Shown piece after piece: positions 25,989 through 34,199 of a stretch of 37,169 nucleotides of DNA. The translations under genes were made by a program, and so were the position numbers. The notes beneath the pieces were generated by a model, which worked only from the letters and a program-made list of their open reading frames with translations, was not told where the DNA came from and did no database searches. Each line of letters opens with the position of its first letter. Position 1 is the first letter of the stretch. Source of the stretch: Collinsella sp. GTDB lineage: Bacteria; Actinomycetota; Coriobacteriia; Coriobacteriales; Coriobacteriaceae. The DNA is taken from NCBI GenBank assembly GCA_019414045.1, contig DXMW01000025.1, positions 1 to 37,169 of the forward strand, given 5' to 3'.

Positions 25989-26034
25989 ATTCAAAAGAAG
26001 CCCGCGCGAGGGGATTGGAGTGGCCTCGCGCGGG
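25989..26034 (-). terminator. intercistronic terminator or attenuator between malQ and glgP
   Basis: An 11-bp perfect stem CCCGCGCGAGG / CCTCGCGCGGG (26001-26011 with 26024-26034). On the minus strand it is followed by GCTTCTTTTG. Read-through would allow glgP expression from the malQ promoter. I saw no separate glgP promoter or operator. Confidence 0.65.
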
Positions 26035-26082
26035 AAAAGCGGTCGCGTCCGCACGGTGGGGTGGGGTCGGGCGCGGTGGCTC

Positions 26083-27588
26083 CTATTGGGGAAGCTCGAT
26101 TTCGGCTTCCGATGGGATGCGGAAGTAGGTCTCGGTCCAGCCGGTGAGCTTGTGCTCGAGTTCGCGGGTGATGGCGCCATCAAGCATGCGCCAAGTCCAG
26201 TTACCGCCCAGGGTGGCGGGGGTGTTAATGCGCGCCTCGTTGCCCAGATTGAGCAGGTCCTGCATGGTGTAGATGCAGGTATCGCTCACGCTGGCGGCGA
26301 TAGTGCGATTGAGTGCATCTGCTATGGGTTCGCCGGCCTGCTGGTGGGTGTACAGGGCCGCCTGCTCGCGCTGACGCGGGGTGGCCGTTCCCTCAAACCA
26401 GCCACGTGCCGTTTCGTTGTCGTGGGTGCCCACGTAGGCGACGGTGTTGGCGATGTAGTTGTGCGGCAGGTAGTACGAGTTGGTGCCCTCAAAGGCAAAC
26501 TGCAAGATCTTCATGCCAGGGAAGCCCGAGTTGTCGCGCATGTCGATGACGCCGGGGGTAAGAAAGCCCAGGTCTTCGGCAATGATGGGCAGCGTGCCGA
26601 GCTTTTCCTCGAGCACCTTGAAGAGTTTGAGCCCGGGACCCTGCGTCCACGAACCGTAGGACGAATCGGGTGAGGAGAACGGCACCTCCCAATAGGCCTC
26701 GAAGCCGCGGAAGTGATCCAGGCGGATGACATCGTACATGTCGAGGGCGGCGCGGATGCGGCCCTCCCACCAGGAGAAACCGTCGGCCTCCATGGCGTCC
26801 CAGTCGTAGATGGGGTTGCCCCAATACTGGCCGGTGGCCGAGAACTGATCGGGCGGTGTTCCCGCGACGCTGATGGGATTGCCGGCGGCGTCGATCTTAA
26901 AGAGCTCAGGTGTGGCCCACATCTCGACGGAGTCGCGCGAGACGTAGATGGGCAGGTCGCCGATGATCAGGATGTCGCGCTCGTTGGCATAGGCCTTGAG
27001 GCGGCTCCACTGGCGATCGAAGAAGTACTGCGTCATTTGGTGGTAAAGCATGCGCTCGGGATGGGCGGCGCAGACCTTGCTGGATGCATCGCCGCGACGG
27101 CGGAGTTCCTCGGGCCACTCCCAAAAGGCCTTGAGCCCGCACTCCTCCTTCACGGTCATAAACTCGCAGTAGGGAATGAGCCAGTTCTCGTTTGCCTGGA
27201 TAAAGTCGTCGAAATCGGCCGGTTTATCCGCGGCGAAGCGCTCGGCGGCACGGTCGAGGATTTGGCGGCGGCCAGCAAAGATGGCGCCGTAGTCGATGTT
27301 GCTGGGGTCGGAGCCCAGGTACACGCCGTCGATATCGTGCTGTTCCAGATAGCCGGCCTCGATAAGCTCGGCAAAGTCAATGAAGTTAGGGTTGCCCGCG
27401 CGGGCCGAGAACGACTGATAGGGCGAGTCGCCATAGCTGGTCGTCGTAAGGGGCAGAATCTGCCAATAATGTTGTTTGCACGAGGCGAGGAAATCGACAA
27501 AGTCATAGGCGTTCCAGCCAAAGCCACCGATGCCGTACGGTCCAGGCAGGGACGAGATGGGCATGAGAACACCGCTTGCACGCTCCAT
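26083..27588 (-). CDS. malQ: 4-alpha-glucanotransferase (amylomaltase)
   Basis: GH77 enzyme that transfers glucan segments between maltodextrins, releasing glucose and making longer chains for the phosphorylase. The N-terminal SGVLMPISSLPGPYGIGGFG, DLPIYVSRDSVEMWA, the catalytic Asp in VIRLDHFRGFEAYWEVP and the Glu in IIAEDLG are all present. The start ATG at 27588 has GGTGAG 7 nt upstream, giving 501 residues. Alternative GTG/TTG starts at 27600 and 27603 are possible. An operator-like palindrome lies about 100 nt upstream. Confidence 0.94.
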   Translation of the reverse strand: MERASGVLMPISSLPGPYGIGGFGWNAYDFVDFLASCKQHYWQILPLTTTSYGDSPYQSFSARAGNPNFIDFAELIEAGYLEQHDIDGVYLGSDPSNIDYGAIFAGRRQILDRAAERFAADKPADFDDFIQANENWLIPYCEFMTVKEECGLKAFWEWPEELRRRGDASSKVCAAHPERMLYHQMTQYFFDRQWSRLKAYANERDILIIGDLPIYVSRDSVEMWATPELFKIDAAGNPISVAGTPPDQFSATGQYWGNPIYDWDAMEADGFSWWEGRIRAALDMYDVIRLDHFRGFEAYWEVPFSSPDSSYGSWTQGPGLKLFKVLEEKLGTLPIIAEDLGFLTPGVIDMRDNSGFPGMKILQFAFEGTNSYYLPHNYIANTVAYVGTHDNETARGWFEGTATPRQREQAALYTHQQAGEPIADALNRTIAASVSDTCIYTMQDLLNLGNEARINTPATLGGNWTWRMLDGAITRELEHKLTGWTETYFRIPSEAEIELPQ

Positions 27589-27673
27589 GGATGCGCTCAC
27601 CAACCTTCTTGCAGTGGGGCCGGTCTGCAGATGGATAGACAGCCCGTCCCCGAGTTTCTAATTCGATATGCTT

Positions 27674-27698
27674 ATTGTAGAGCATGTTGTTTAAACAT
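27674..27698 (-). promoter_or_regulatory. malQ promoter region with TTGTTTAAACAT operator-like palindrome
   Basis: A minus-strand TACAAT -10 (27674-27679) has the palindrome TTGTTTAAACAT (27687-27698) immediately upstream, where a bound repressor would block polymerase. The site matches 11 of 12 positions of the motif shared with the PTS and ABC genes. Confidence 0.6.
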
Positions 27699-27752
27699 GT
27701 ACGGGCAAGATGGAAAAGTTGGCCTATTTTCGGTGAATGGTTACGCGTCATG

Positions 27753-27786
27753 AAAAAGCCCCGGTCTCACATCGTGAGATCGGGGC
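27753..27786 (-). terminator. terminator of galE
   Basis: On the minus strand, GCCCCGATCTCAC-GAT-GTGAGACCGGGGC is followed by TTTTT. Confidence 0.9.
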
Positions 27787-27808
27787 AAGAACGGTATATA
27801 GGTTTTTG

Positions 27809-28870
27809 CTACTCGGCGTCGGCGAAGCCGTTGGGGTTATGGCTCTGCCAATTCCAGCTGTCGCGGCACATGTCCGCGATGTCGTACTGGGCCTTCCAGC
27901 CCATCATGCGTTCGGCCTTGGAGGCATCGCACCAGTTGGCGGCGATATCGCCGGCACGGCGCTCGCGAATCACGTAGGGCAGCTCCTTGCCGCAGGCCTT
28001 GGAGAAGGCGGCGACGACCTCGAGTACCGAGGTGCCGGTGCCGGTGCCCAGGTTAAAGATCTCGACGCCGGTCTTGCCGTTCATCCAGTTAAGGGCGGCA
28101 ACGTGACCAGAGGCCAGATCGCACACGTGGATGTAGTCGCGCACACCGGTGCCGTCGGGGGTGGGGTAGTCGTTGCCAAAGACCTGAACGGCCTCGAGCT
28201 TGCCCACGGCGACCTGGGCGACATAGGGCACCAGGTTGTTGGGGATGCCCTTGGGGTCCTCACCGATCAGGCCCGACGGATGAGCGCCGATGGGGTTGAA
28301 GTAGCGGAGCAGCACGACGTCCCACTCGGGATCGGCGGTGTGTACGTCCATAAGGATCTGCTCAATCATCCACTTGGTCCAGCCATAGGGGTTGGTCGCG
28401 GGCTTCTTGGGGTTTTCCTCGGTGACGGGCGGGTTGTCCGGATCGCCGTAGACGGTCGAGGAGCTCGAGAAGATGATGGACTTGCAGCCATGGTTGCGCA
28501 TGACGTCGATGAGCACCAGGGTGTTTTCGATGTTGTTGTGATAGTACTCGACGGGCTTGCTCACCGACTCGCCGACGGCCTTAAAGCCGGCGAAGTGGAT
28601 GACGCGGTCGATCTGATGGGTGTCGAAGATCTTGTTCATCGCATCGCGGTCGAGCACATTAGCCTCGTAGAAGGTGAGGTTTTTGGCAGCCTCTTCGCCC
28701 ACGATGGTCTTGACGCGGTCAACGGCGACAGCGCTGGAATTGGAGAGGTCGTCGACGATGACGACCTGGTAGCCGCCCTCGAGCAGCTGAACGACGGTGT
28801 GCGAGCCGATAAAGCCGGCGCCACCGGTTACGAGGACGCAGGTGTCTTTGGGGTCGAGTGCTTTGGACAT
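27809..28870 (-). CDS. galE: UDP-glucose 4-epimerase
   Basis: NAD-dependent SDR enzyme interconverting UDP-glucose and UDP-galactose. Residues TGGAGFIGSH form the nucleotide-binding loop, and SSSSTVYGD and YGWTK (Tyr-X3-Lys) form the active site. The length is 353 residues with the start at 28870, where AGGAG lies 7 nt upstream; the open frame runs on further but has no start signal. It has its own terminator and no shared operator, so it may not be part of the maltodextrin regulon. It links to galactose use or surface-sugar synthesis. Confidence 0.95.
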   Translation of the reverse strand: MSKALDPKDTCVLVTGGAGFIGSHTVVQLLEGGYQVVIVDDLSNSSAVAVDRVKTIVGEEAAKNLTFYEANVLDRDAMNKIFDTHQIDRVIHFAGFKAVGESVSKPVEYYHNNIENTLVLIDVMRNHGCKSIIFSSSSTVYGDPDNPPVTEENPKKPATNPYGWTKWMIEQILMDVHTADPEWDVVLLRYFNPIGAHPSGLIGEDPKGIPNNLVPYVAQVAVGKLEAVQVFGNDYPTPDGTGVRDYIHVCDLASGHVAALNWMNGKTGVEIFNLGTGTGTSVLEVVAAFSKACGKELPYVIRERRAGDIAANWCDASKAERMMGWKAQYDIADMCRDSWNWQSHNPNGFADAE

Positions 28871-29065
28871 GCAGTCTCCTATCGAATCAGGAACACTTCT
28901 TGAGGGGAGTATAGCGCAGGCAGGGGTACCCAAAACGTGCAGGGCAGGAAAAGCAGATGAACATGCTAACGTGCTCATGGAAATGTTTGGCGTGGGCATA
29001 CCCTCGACCTTGACGTTTGCATATGAGCCGCCGACCATACGGTTTGCTGCCGTTCGTGGAAATCG

Positions 29066-29093
29066 TTGGGATGCGCCGGATGTACGCTAATAT
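29066..29093 (+). promoter_or_regulatory. candidate promoter of the CHAP-like hydrolase gene
   Basis: TTGGGA (29066-29071) and TAATAT (29088-29093) are 16 nt apart, 45 nt before the start. This is consensus inference only. Confidence 0.4.
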
Positions 29094-29137
29094 GTATGAG
29101 TTGAGCGACATATAAATAAACATGTAACGGAGTAGAT

Positions 29138-30343
29138 ATGTCACCAAACAGCGATTCCATCCTTTCCCAGGAGCTTTCGCGTCGCACTGCCCTCAAGGCC
29201 CTGTTCGGCGCAGCTTCTGCAGCCGTTCTTTTTGGTCTGCCCGCTCGCGCCCATGCTGCGGAGGCCACCAAGGAAACCACCGACAAGCTCAATGCGGCCC
29301 AGGCTCAGCTTGACGAGGTCCAGGCCCAGCTCGACAGCATCGCAAATGAATACGCGGCGCTGGCCAACAAGAACGCCCAGACCCTCAACGATATCGAGGG
29401 CGTACAGGGCCAGATTGACAGCACGCAGGCGCAGATTGACGAAAAGAAGGCCGAGCTCAAAAAGAAGCGCGGCGATCTTTCCGATCGCGTTTCCGCCAGC
29501 TATAAGTCGGGCGGCACCAACATCCTGTCGCTGCTGCTCGCCTCGGGCTCGTTTGAGGAGCTCGTCGCCAATGCGCACTATGTTGAGAAGATCAACAAGA
29601 GCGACCGCGACGCCATCGAGGACATTCAGACCATCCAGGAAGAGCTCGATGCGCAAAAGACCGAGCTCGAGTCGCAGAAGGCCGACTTGGAGAAGCTCAA
29701 GGATCAGCAGACTGCCCAGATGCAGGACATGCAGGCCAAGCAGCAGGAGGTCCAGACGGTTCTGAACGGCCTCTCTGACGATGTCAAGGAGCTCATGGCT
29801 CAGCGTGATTCCGAGATTCTCGCTGCCGCCCAGGCCGAGGAGGCTGCCAGGAAGGCCGCTGCTGCCGCGGCCGCCGCGAACAAGAACAATTCCTACTCGG
29901 GTGGTTCGAGCTCGGGCGGTGGATCGTATGCGCCCGGAACTCCGCAGCAGAATGCCGGCTCGGGCAAGCAGCAGGCCGTCGTCAACGCGTGCTACTCCAC
30001 GCCTTCGCCGGGGCAGAACTGGTGCGCGGCGTGGGTTACCAATGTCTTCCGTAACGCCGGCGTTGGCTACTTTGGCGGTAACGCGTGCGATATGTTTAAC
30101 GCCTGGTGCTATAGCTCCGACCGCTCGGCGCTGCAGGTGGGCATGATTGTTGCCGACTCATCGCATAGCGGTACCGGCATACCGGGCCTGATCTATGGCC
30201 ACGTGGGCATCTACGTTGGCGGCGGCATCGTTATGAGTAACGAGGGCGCCATCACGTCGAGGTCGCTTGACTCGTTCATTGGGTTCTACGGCACTGGCTC
30301 TGGCGTGCGCTGGGGCTGGCTTGGCGGTATTGCGCTGTCGTAG
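29138..30343 (+). CDS. secreted coiled-coil protein with C-terminal CHAP-like peptidoglycan hydrolase domain
   Basis: A 401-residue exported protein. The N-terminal SRRTALK (Arg15-Arg16), hydrophobic stretch and ARAHA cleavage-like end indicate a Tat-type signal peptide. A long coiled coil (about 42-240) of the PcsB/RipA type is followed by an Ala-rich stretch and a Ser/Gly linker. The C-terminal domain (about 275-401) carries Cys296 in NWCAAWV and His355 in YGHVGIYVGG, the Cys-His pair of CHAP/NlpC-type amidases or endopeptidases. A role in cell separation is likely by analogy with PcsB. The gene is monocistronic, with a palindromic element 13 nt after the stop and a terminator further on. 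Confidence 0.85.
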   Translation: MSPNSDSILSQELSRRTALKALFGAASAAVLFGLPARAHAAEATKETTDKLNAAQAQLDEVQAQLDSIANEYAALANKNAQTLNDIEGVQGQIDSTQAQIDEKKAELKKKRGDLSDRVSASYKSGGTNILSLLLASGSFEELVANAHYVEKINKSDRDAIEDIQTIQEELDAQKTELESQKADLEKLKDQQTAQMQDMQAKQQEVQTVLNGLSDDVKELMAQRDSEILAAAQAEEAARKAAAAAAAANKNNSYSGGSSSGGGSYAPGTPQQNAGSGKQQAVVNACYSTPSPGQNWCAAWVTNVFRNAGVGYFGGNACDMFNAWCYSSDRSALQVGMIVADSSHSGTGIPGLIYGHVGIYVGGGIVMSNEGAITSRSLDSFIGFYGTGSGVRWGWLGGIALS

Positions 30344-30355
30344 CTGCGGTTTGGT

Positions 30356-30480
30356 CCGGGACAGTCCGAGAGGCATAAGGTTGCCTGCTCGGGCAGTCCT
30401 GCTCGCACGGAGAGCACATTAAGTGCTCTCCGGCTCGTGCGGAACTCGCGATCAACCTTATGCCTCTCGGACTGTCCCGG
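30356..30480 (+). repeat. palindromic element, copy 3 (28-bp perfect arms, 69-nt core)
   Basis: The arms 30356-30383 and 30453-30480 are exact reverse complements. The core 30384-30452 is again 69 nt and ends in the same GTGCGGAACTCGCGAT. The inner stem is GGAGAGC / GCTCTCC around ACATTAAGT, changed on both sides relative to copies 1 and 2. It starts 13 nt after the stop of the CHAP-like gene. Confidence 0.9.
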
Positions 30481-30535
30481 CCCTCTCGGGTCCTGAGCGC
30501 GATACACCGGACTGGTTGTCTGATATAAAGATGGC

Positions 30536-30562
30536 GAAGGCCCCTTTCGGGGCCTTCTTTTT
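30536..30562 (+). terminator. intrinsic terminator after the CHAP-like gene
   Basis: GAAGGCCCC-TTTC-GGGGCCTTC followed by TTTTT. It lies beyond the palindromic element, so the element would be part of the transcript. The remaining gap to 30720 is AT-rich, and I see no feature in it. Confidence 0.9.
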
Positions 30563-30719
30563 AAATAAAATTATCGACTCCGTGGACTTCGGTTTTGGAA
30601 TTTGGAGCCGACGGCTCATCAAAGTGGAAAATGAAATATAACCTAGCTGCAATAATCGCCTTGTTGCGAACTCGAACTGATCATGTAGATCTAAAATAGC
30701 CGCAATATACAATTGTCGT

Positions 30720-31181
30720 GTGGTGCGTTGGGTTGGAGCTGCTGCGGGTCCTATATGGATTGCGGTCTTGCGCCCCGATGTTCAAACAGGTTTCTCTCTA
30801 GACGGGAAGTTGCTCATGGACACCATATATGACGGAGACGACTGGGTCGATCATTATAGTTGGCGACTAGTCGGCTCGGATGACAATGGGGATGTGGTGT
30901 TTGATGGACTATGTCCAAAGCATCTCCATCCTTTTATCTCATCGTTAATTGAGAGTTCCGCTCGTGTTGCCCCCTACAGCTCGGCGTCGCTTCATGATAC
31001 GGACGTTTTGAAGACCATAAAGGAATCAATTGACGAGGGCACGATGAGTAGCTTGCTGTTTTCTCGCCTTGTGGGGCTAGATGAGATTGGCTCGAAACGA
31101 CTGCTTGCGGGCGAAAAGGTGGAACTCACCTATCGGTCGATGATTTCAATCCTGCGGATGGCCGATGTTCTTCGCAAATAA
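30720..31181 (+). CDS. hypothetical protein, possible C-terminal XRE-like helix-turn-helix
   Basis: I do not recognise the family. The open frame gives up to 153 residues from a GTG at 30720 with no ribosome-binding site. An ATG at 30816 (121 residues) with GGAAG nearby is an alternative start. The last ~50 residues (from LKTIKESIDEG through LFSRLVGLDEIGSKRLLAGEKV to ISILRMADVL) have the spacing of an XRE-type HTH. The N-terminal part is acidic and aromatic. The gene and its flanks are more AT-rich than the neighbours, which suggests transfer. No toxin-like partner is adjacent. A strong hairpin follows the stop. Confidence 0.55.
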   Translation: MVRWVGAAAGPIWIAVLRPDVQTGFSLDGKLLMDTIYDGDDWVDHYSWRLVGSDDNGDVVFDGLCPKHLHPFISSLIESSARVAPYSSASLHDTDVLKTIKESIDEGTMSSLLFSRLVGLDEIGSKRLLAGEKVELTYRSMISILRMADVLRK

Positions 31182-31186
31182 ATGAA

Positions 31187-31220
31187 AACGGGACAAGTGA
31201 GCTACATCACTTGTCCCGTT
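31187..31220. terminator. bidirectional hairpin between the convergent orphan gene and murB
   Basis: A 14-bp perfect stem AACGGGACAAGTGA / TCACTTGTCCCGTT with a 6-nt loop. A T-rich tract follows on the minus-strand side, so it mainly terminates murB. Confidence 0.8.
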
Positions 31221-31249
31221 ATTAATTAAAGTGGACCGCGGCGAGCGGG

Positions 31250-32212
31250 CTATAAAAATTCGCCTACTCGGTGGACTTCGGGTTGTAGGTCTACTCCGAA
31301 TTGGTCCTTGACGGTTGCCTGGATGCGGCGGATGAGTTCGTCGACGTCGGCGGCGGTGGCGTGGTCGGCGTTGACGATGAAGCCGCAGTGTTTTTCGCTC
31401 ACCTGCGCGCCGCCGACAGCATGGCCGCGCAGGCCGGCATCCATGATGAGCTTGCCGGCAAAGTAGCCCTCGGGGCGCTTGAAGGTGGAGCCGGCGCTCG
31501 GCATGTCGAGCGGCTGCTTGTCCTCGCGGCGCTGGCGGTAGTCGTCCATGTCGGCCTTGATCATCGCGGCGTTGCCCGGGGCGAGATTGAAGGTGGCCGA
31601 AAGCACGATAAAGCCGTCGTCGGCGATGCGGCTCTTGCGATAACCCAGGTTGAGCTCGTCAACATCGAACTCGATGATGCTGCCGCTGCTGCGGGTGCCG
31701 TCGTCGAGCATGCGGGCGGGCTTGTAGACGCGCACAGACCCCAGCACATCGGCCATGCAGGCGCCGTAGGCGCCGGCGTTCATGTAGCAGGCGCCGCCGA
31801 CCGATCCGGGGATACCCGAGATGGGCTCCATGCCGGTGAGACCGGCCTCGGCTGCTGCCGCGGCGACATCGGAAAGCAAGGCACCGGCTGCTGCCGTGAC
31901 GTGCGTGCCGTTGACCGTAATGTCGGAGAGGCCCTCGCCCAGTGCCACGACGATGCCGCGGATGCCCTTGTCACCGACGAGCAAGTCGGAGCCGTTGCCC
32001 ACGATGGTGAGGGGCAGATCGCAGCGATAGCAGGTATCGAGCGTGGCGACGAGGCCCTGCTCGGTATCGGGCGTGACAAAGACGTCGGCCGGGCCGCCGA
32101 TTTTAAACGTGGTGTGCTCGCGCATGGGCTCGCTCATCAGCACGTTGTCCTCGCCGGCAACGCCAGCGAGCGCGCACAGCAGGTCCTCGTTAAAAAAGTC
32201 GTTCTCGTGCAT
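31250..32212 (-). CDS. murB: UDP-N-acetylenolpyruvoylglucosamine reductase
   Basis: FAD enzyme that makes UDP-MurNAc for peptidoglycan. The FAD-binding GNGSDLLVGDKGIRGIVV, the GIPGSVGGACYMNAGAYG loop, the catalytic-Ser region PSAGSTFKRP and the C-terminal PEVHRVG are present. The length is 320 residues with the start at 32212, preceded by AAAGGCGG; a longer frame to 32257 lacks a better signal. It is divergent from the LacI-type regulator, with which it shares a 183-nt promoter region. Confidence 0.94.
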   Translation of the reverse strand: MHENDFFNEDLLCALAGVAGEDNVLMSEPMREHTTFKIGGPADVFVTPDTEQGLVATLDTCYRCDLPLTIVGNGSDLLVGDKGIRGIVVALGEGLSDITVNGTHVTAAAGALLSDVAAAAAEAGLTGMEPISGIPGSVGGACYMNAGAYGACMADVLGSVRVYKPARMLDDGTRSSGSIIEFDVDELNLGYRKSRIADDGFIVLSATFNLAPGNAAMIKADMDDYRQRREDKQPLDMPSAGSTFKRPEGYFAGKLIMDAGLRGHAVGGAQVSEKHCGFIVNADHATAADVDELIRRIQATVKDQFGVDLQPEVHRVGEFL

Positions 32213-32395
32213 ACGGATATCCGCCTTTTGGTGGTCGTTGTCATCAATCGATTGCAATATACCCCACCCGGACGGATTTGGTGCGCTGGCGGCGATAAAA
32301 CAGCCGTCTACCGGATTGGTAAAGTGTTTATCATCGAGGTAGAGGGACGGTCGCTATACTTTCAAGAGATTGCGCGAATACTCGGAAGGAGCGAG

Positions 32396-33424
32396 ATGGG
32401 CAACAAAGTTACTCTCAAGCAGATTGCCCAGGAGGTGGGGCTTTCCCCCTCGTCGGTCTCGCTTGTTCTCAATAATCGGCCCTGCCGCATCTCGGAAGAA
32501 AACCGCAAGCTCATCAAGGAGGTCGCGGCGCGCAACCACTATGTCCCTAACCAGATCGCGCGCAGCCTGGTCATGCGCGAGTCGCGCACGCTGGGCCTTA
32601 TCGTTCCCAATATCGAGAGCCGCTTTTTTGCCTCGCTCGCCGGCAGCTTGGAAAAGCGCTGCCGCGAGGATGGCTATGCGCTCTTTATTACCAGCTCGGG
32701 TGGAAGTGCCGACGACGATCTTGAGCTGCTGCGCCAGCTGGTGACGCGCGGCGTCGACGGCGTCTTTCTGGTAGTGGGTGACGAGTTCTCCGACGACCGC
32801 GCCCTGCGCGAAGAAGTCAGCCATCTGCCCATTCCGGCGGTAATGGTCGACCGTGCCATTGAGGGGCTCGAGTGCGACAAGGTGATGTTCGACCACGAGA
32901 TGGGTGGCTACATGGCTACCCGCTATCTGATCGAGCAGGGTCACCGTCGCATTGCCTGCTTGGTTAATGCTCGCCGTTCCAATACGGGTCGTAAACGTCT
33001 TGCCGGCTACGAGCGTGCGCTGCGCGAGGTTGGCCTGCCGATCGACGCACGTTTGGAGTTTGAGAGCGAGTACTACATTCCGAGTGCATACGAGGCGTCG
33101 GAGGCGGTGCTCGCAACTGATGCCACCGCCGTGTTCGCAAGCTCGGATAACATTGCCCTCGGTCTGCTCAAGCGCTTGCACGAGATGGGTAAGAGCATCC
33201 CGGGCGATATCTCGGTCGTAAGCTATGACAACTCGGCGGCCGACGTTCTCTTTGAGCCGGCGCTGACCGCGATCGAGCAGGATCCTGGTGTTCTTGCGGA
33301 GCATGCTTTTGGCTGCATGTCCAAGCGTCTTGCCGGTAGGGGCGGTAGGCGTGCCGAAGAGGTCGTTTTGGAGCCGGCGCTTATCGTTAAGGGCAGCGTG
33401 CTCGAGCTTACCGAATGTAGCTAA
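32396..33424 (+). CDS. LacI-family transcriptional regulator
   Basis: The N-terminal HTH TLKQIAQEVGLSPSSVSLVLN (about 5-25) and hinge region are followed by a periplasmic-binding-protein-like sensor domain (about 60-342: LGLIVPNIESRFFASLAGSLE..., ending FEPALTAIEQDP...). The length is 342 residues. ATG 32396 is chosen for GGAAGGA 6 nt upstream; the open frame extends leftward across murB only by chance. There is no sugar operon next to it, so its target is unknown. It may act on distant genes or itself. Confidence 0.9.
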   Translation: MGNKVTLKQIAQEVGLSPSSVSLVLNNRPCRISEENRKLIKEVAARNHYVPNQIARSLVMRESRTLGLIVPNIESRFFASLAGSLEKRCREDGYALFITSSGGSADDDLELLRQLVTRGVDGVFLVVGDEFSDDRALREEVSHLPIPAVMVDRAIEGLECDKVMFDHEMGGYMATRYLIEQGHRRIACLVNARRSNTGRKRLAGYERALREVGLPIDARLEFESEYYIPSAYEASEAVLATDATAVFASSDNIALGLLKRLHEMGKSIPGDISVVSYDNSAADVLFEPALTAIEQDPGVLAEHAFGCMSKRLAGRGGRRAEEVVLEPALIVKGSVLELTECS

Positions 33425-33478
33425 GCGTACTTGTTTGTTTGCATAGATTGCATGCGGAGTGTCCGCTATTTGCCGGCG

Positions 33479-33551
33479 GGGCCGGGGTGCCTGCCTTGTG
33501 TTGAGAAGTTCGCGGAGCCCACTTCTCAAAACAAGGCAGGCACCCCGGCCC
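33479..33551. repeat. REP-like long nested hairpin
   Basis: Outer 21-nt arms (33479-33499 with 33531-33551) pair perfectly. After one mismatch, inner arms TTGAGAAGT / ACTTCTCAA (33501-33509 with 33521-33529) continue the stem around an 11-nt loop. It lies 55 nt after the LacI-type gene. It shares no sequence with the 12423 hairpin apart from general form. There is no T run, so a simple terminator is unlikely. Confidence 0.8.
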
Positions 33552-33672
33552 TCGTCCGTTAACTCTTCCGCTGGGCGAGCCATAGACGCCGCGCACCGAT
33601 AGGGTAAGGCAGTGGCTTGAAATTGGTGCTATATTCAGCTTGAGTTGTTTAATGCTAGTACGGGAGGCTGAT

Positions 33673-34161
33673 ATGGGGCTGTTCAAGAAGAAAAACCCGC
33701 AGGATGCCTTTGATCCCGATGTGTTTACCATCACGGATACGATTTTGGACCCGCCGCGGTTTACGTTTTTGCCGGCTATCTACCAGGATGCCACGCGTCG
33801 CAAGTGGGCCGTGCATCAGCGTGGTGCAGAGCCTAAGATTTTTGACTATGCGGACGTGTTGCAGTGCGAAGTAGCCGAGGCGGGCGATCCGGAGGCCGAG
33901 GAAGTGACTTCAAAACAGGAATTTGCCCAGCGTATCCTGGCAAATCCTGCCAAGGCGGCGAAAATAAACGCTGCCAAGCGTAATATGTGTCTTGGTATGG
34001 GCGTTGTTGTGGCGGTTCAGACGGGAAAAGACGAGGTTTCCAAATTAGAGATTCCCGTTATGACCGACGAAGTTAAACGCGATTCAAGTCTATATAAGTC
34101 GTATCGGAATGTCGCCGAGAAGATCAAGGCCGAATTTGATGCCATGGGAGGGCTGGCCTAA
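33673..34161 (+). CDS. hypothetical protein, 162 residues
   Basis: No family is recognised with confidence. GGGAGG precedes the ATG at 33673; an upstream start at 33640 is less likely. The sequence starts MGLFKKKNPQDAFDPDVF and includes a strand-rich stretch (RRKWAVHQRGAEPKIFDYADVLQCEV) resembling small cytosolic PH-like or SHOCT-associated domains. A Lys/Ala-rich helical region follows (FAQRILANPAKAAKINAAKRN). No signal peptide or membrane segment is seen. It is co-oriented with the downstream GntR genes, 38 nt apart, so it may be co-transcribed with them. Confidence 0.65.
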   Translation: MGLFKKKNPQDAFDPDVFTITDTILDPPRFTFLPAIYQDATRRKWAVHQRGAEPKIFDYADVLQCEVAEAGDPEAEEVTSKQEFAQRILANPAKAAKINAAKRNMCLGMGVVVAVQTGKDEVSKLEIPVMTDEVKRDSSLYKSYRNVAEKIKAEFDAMGGLA

Positions 34162-34199
34162 TTTTGGCGGCATACGTTTCTGAATGAGGAGTCTGTGCA

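Noticed and set aside
31301..32395. Long N-terminal extension of the LacI-type regulator
   Set aside because: The extension is the antisense of murB. The HTH begins directly after ATG 32396, which has a good ribosome-binding site.
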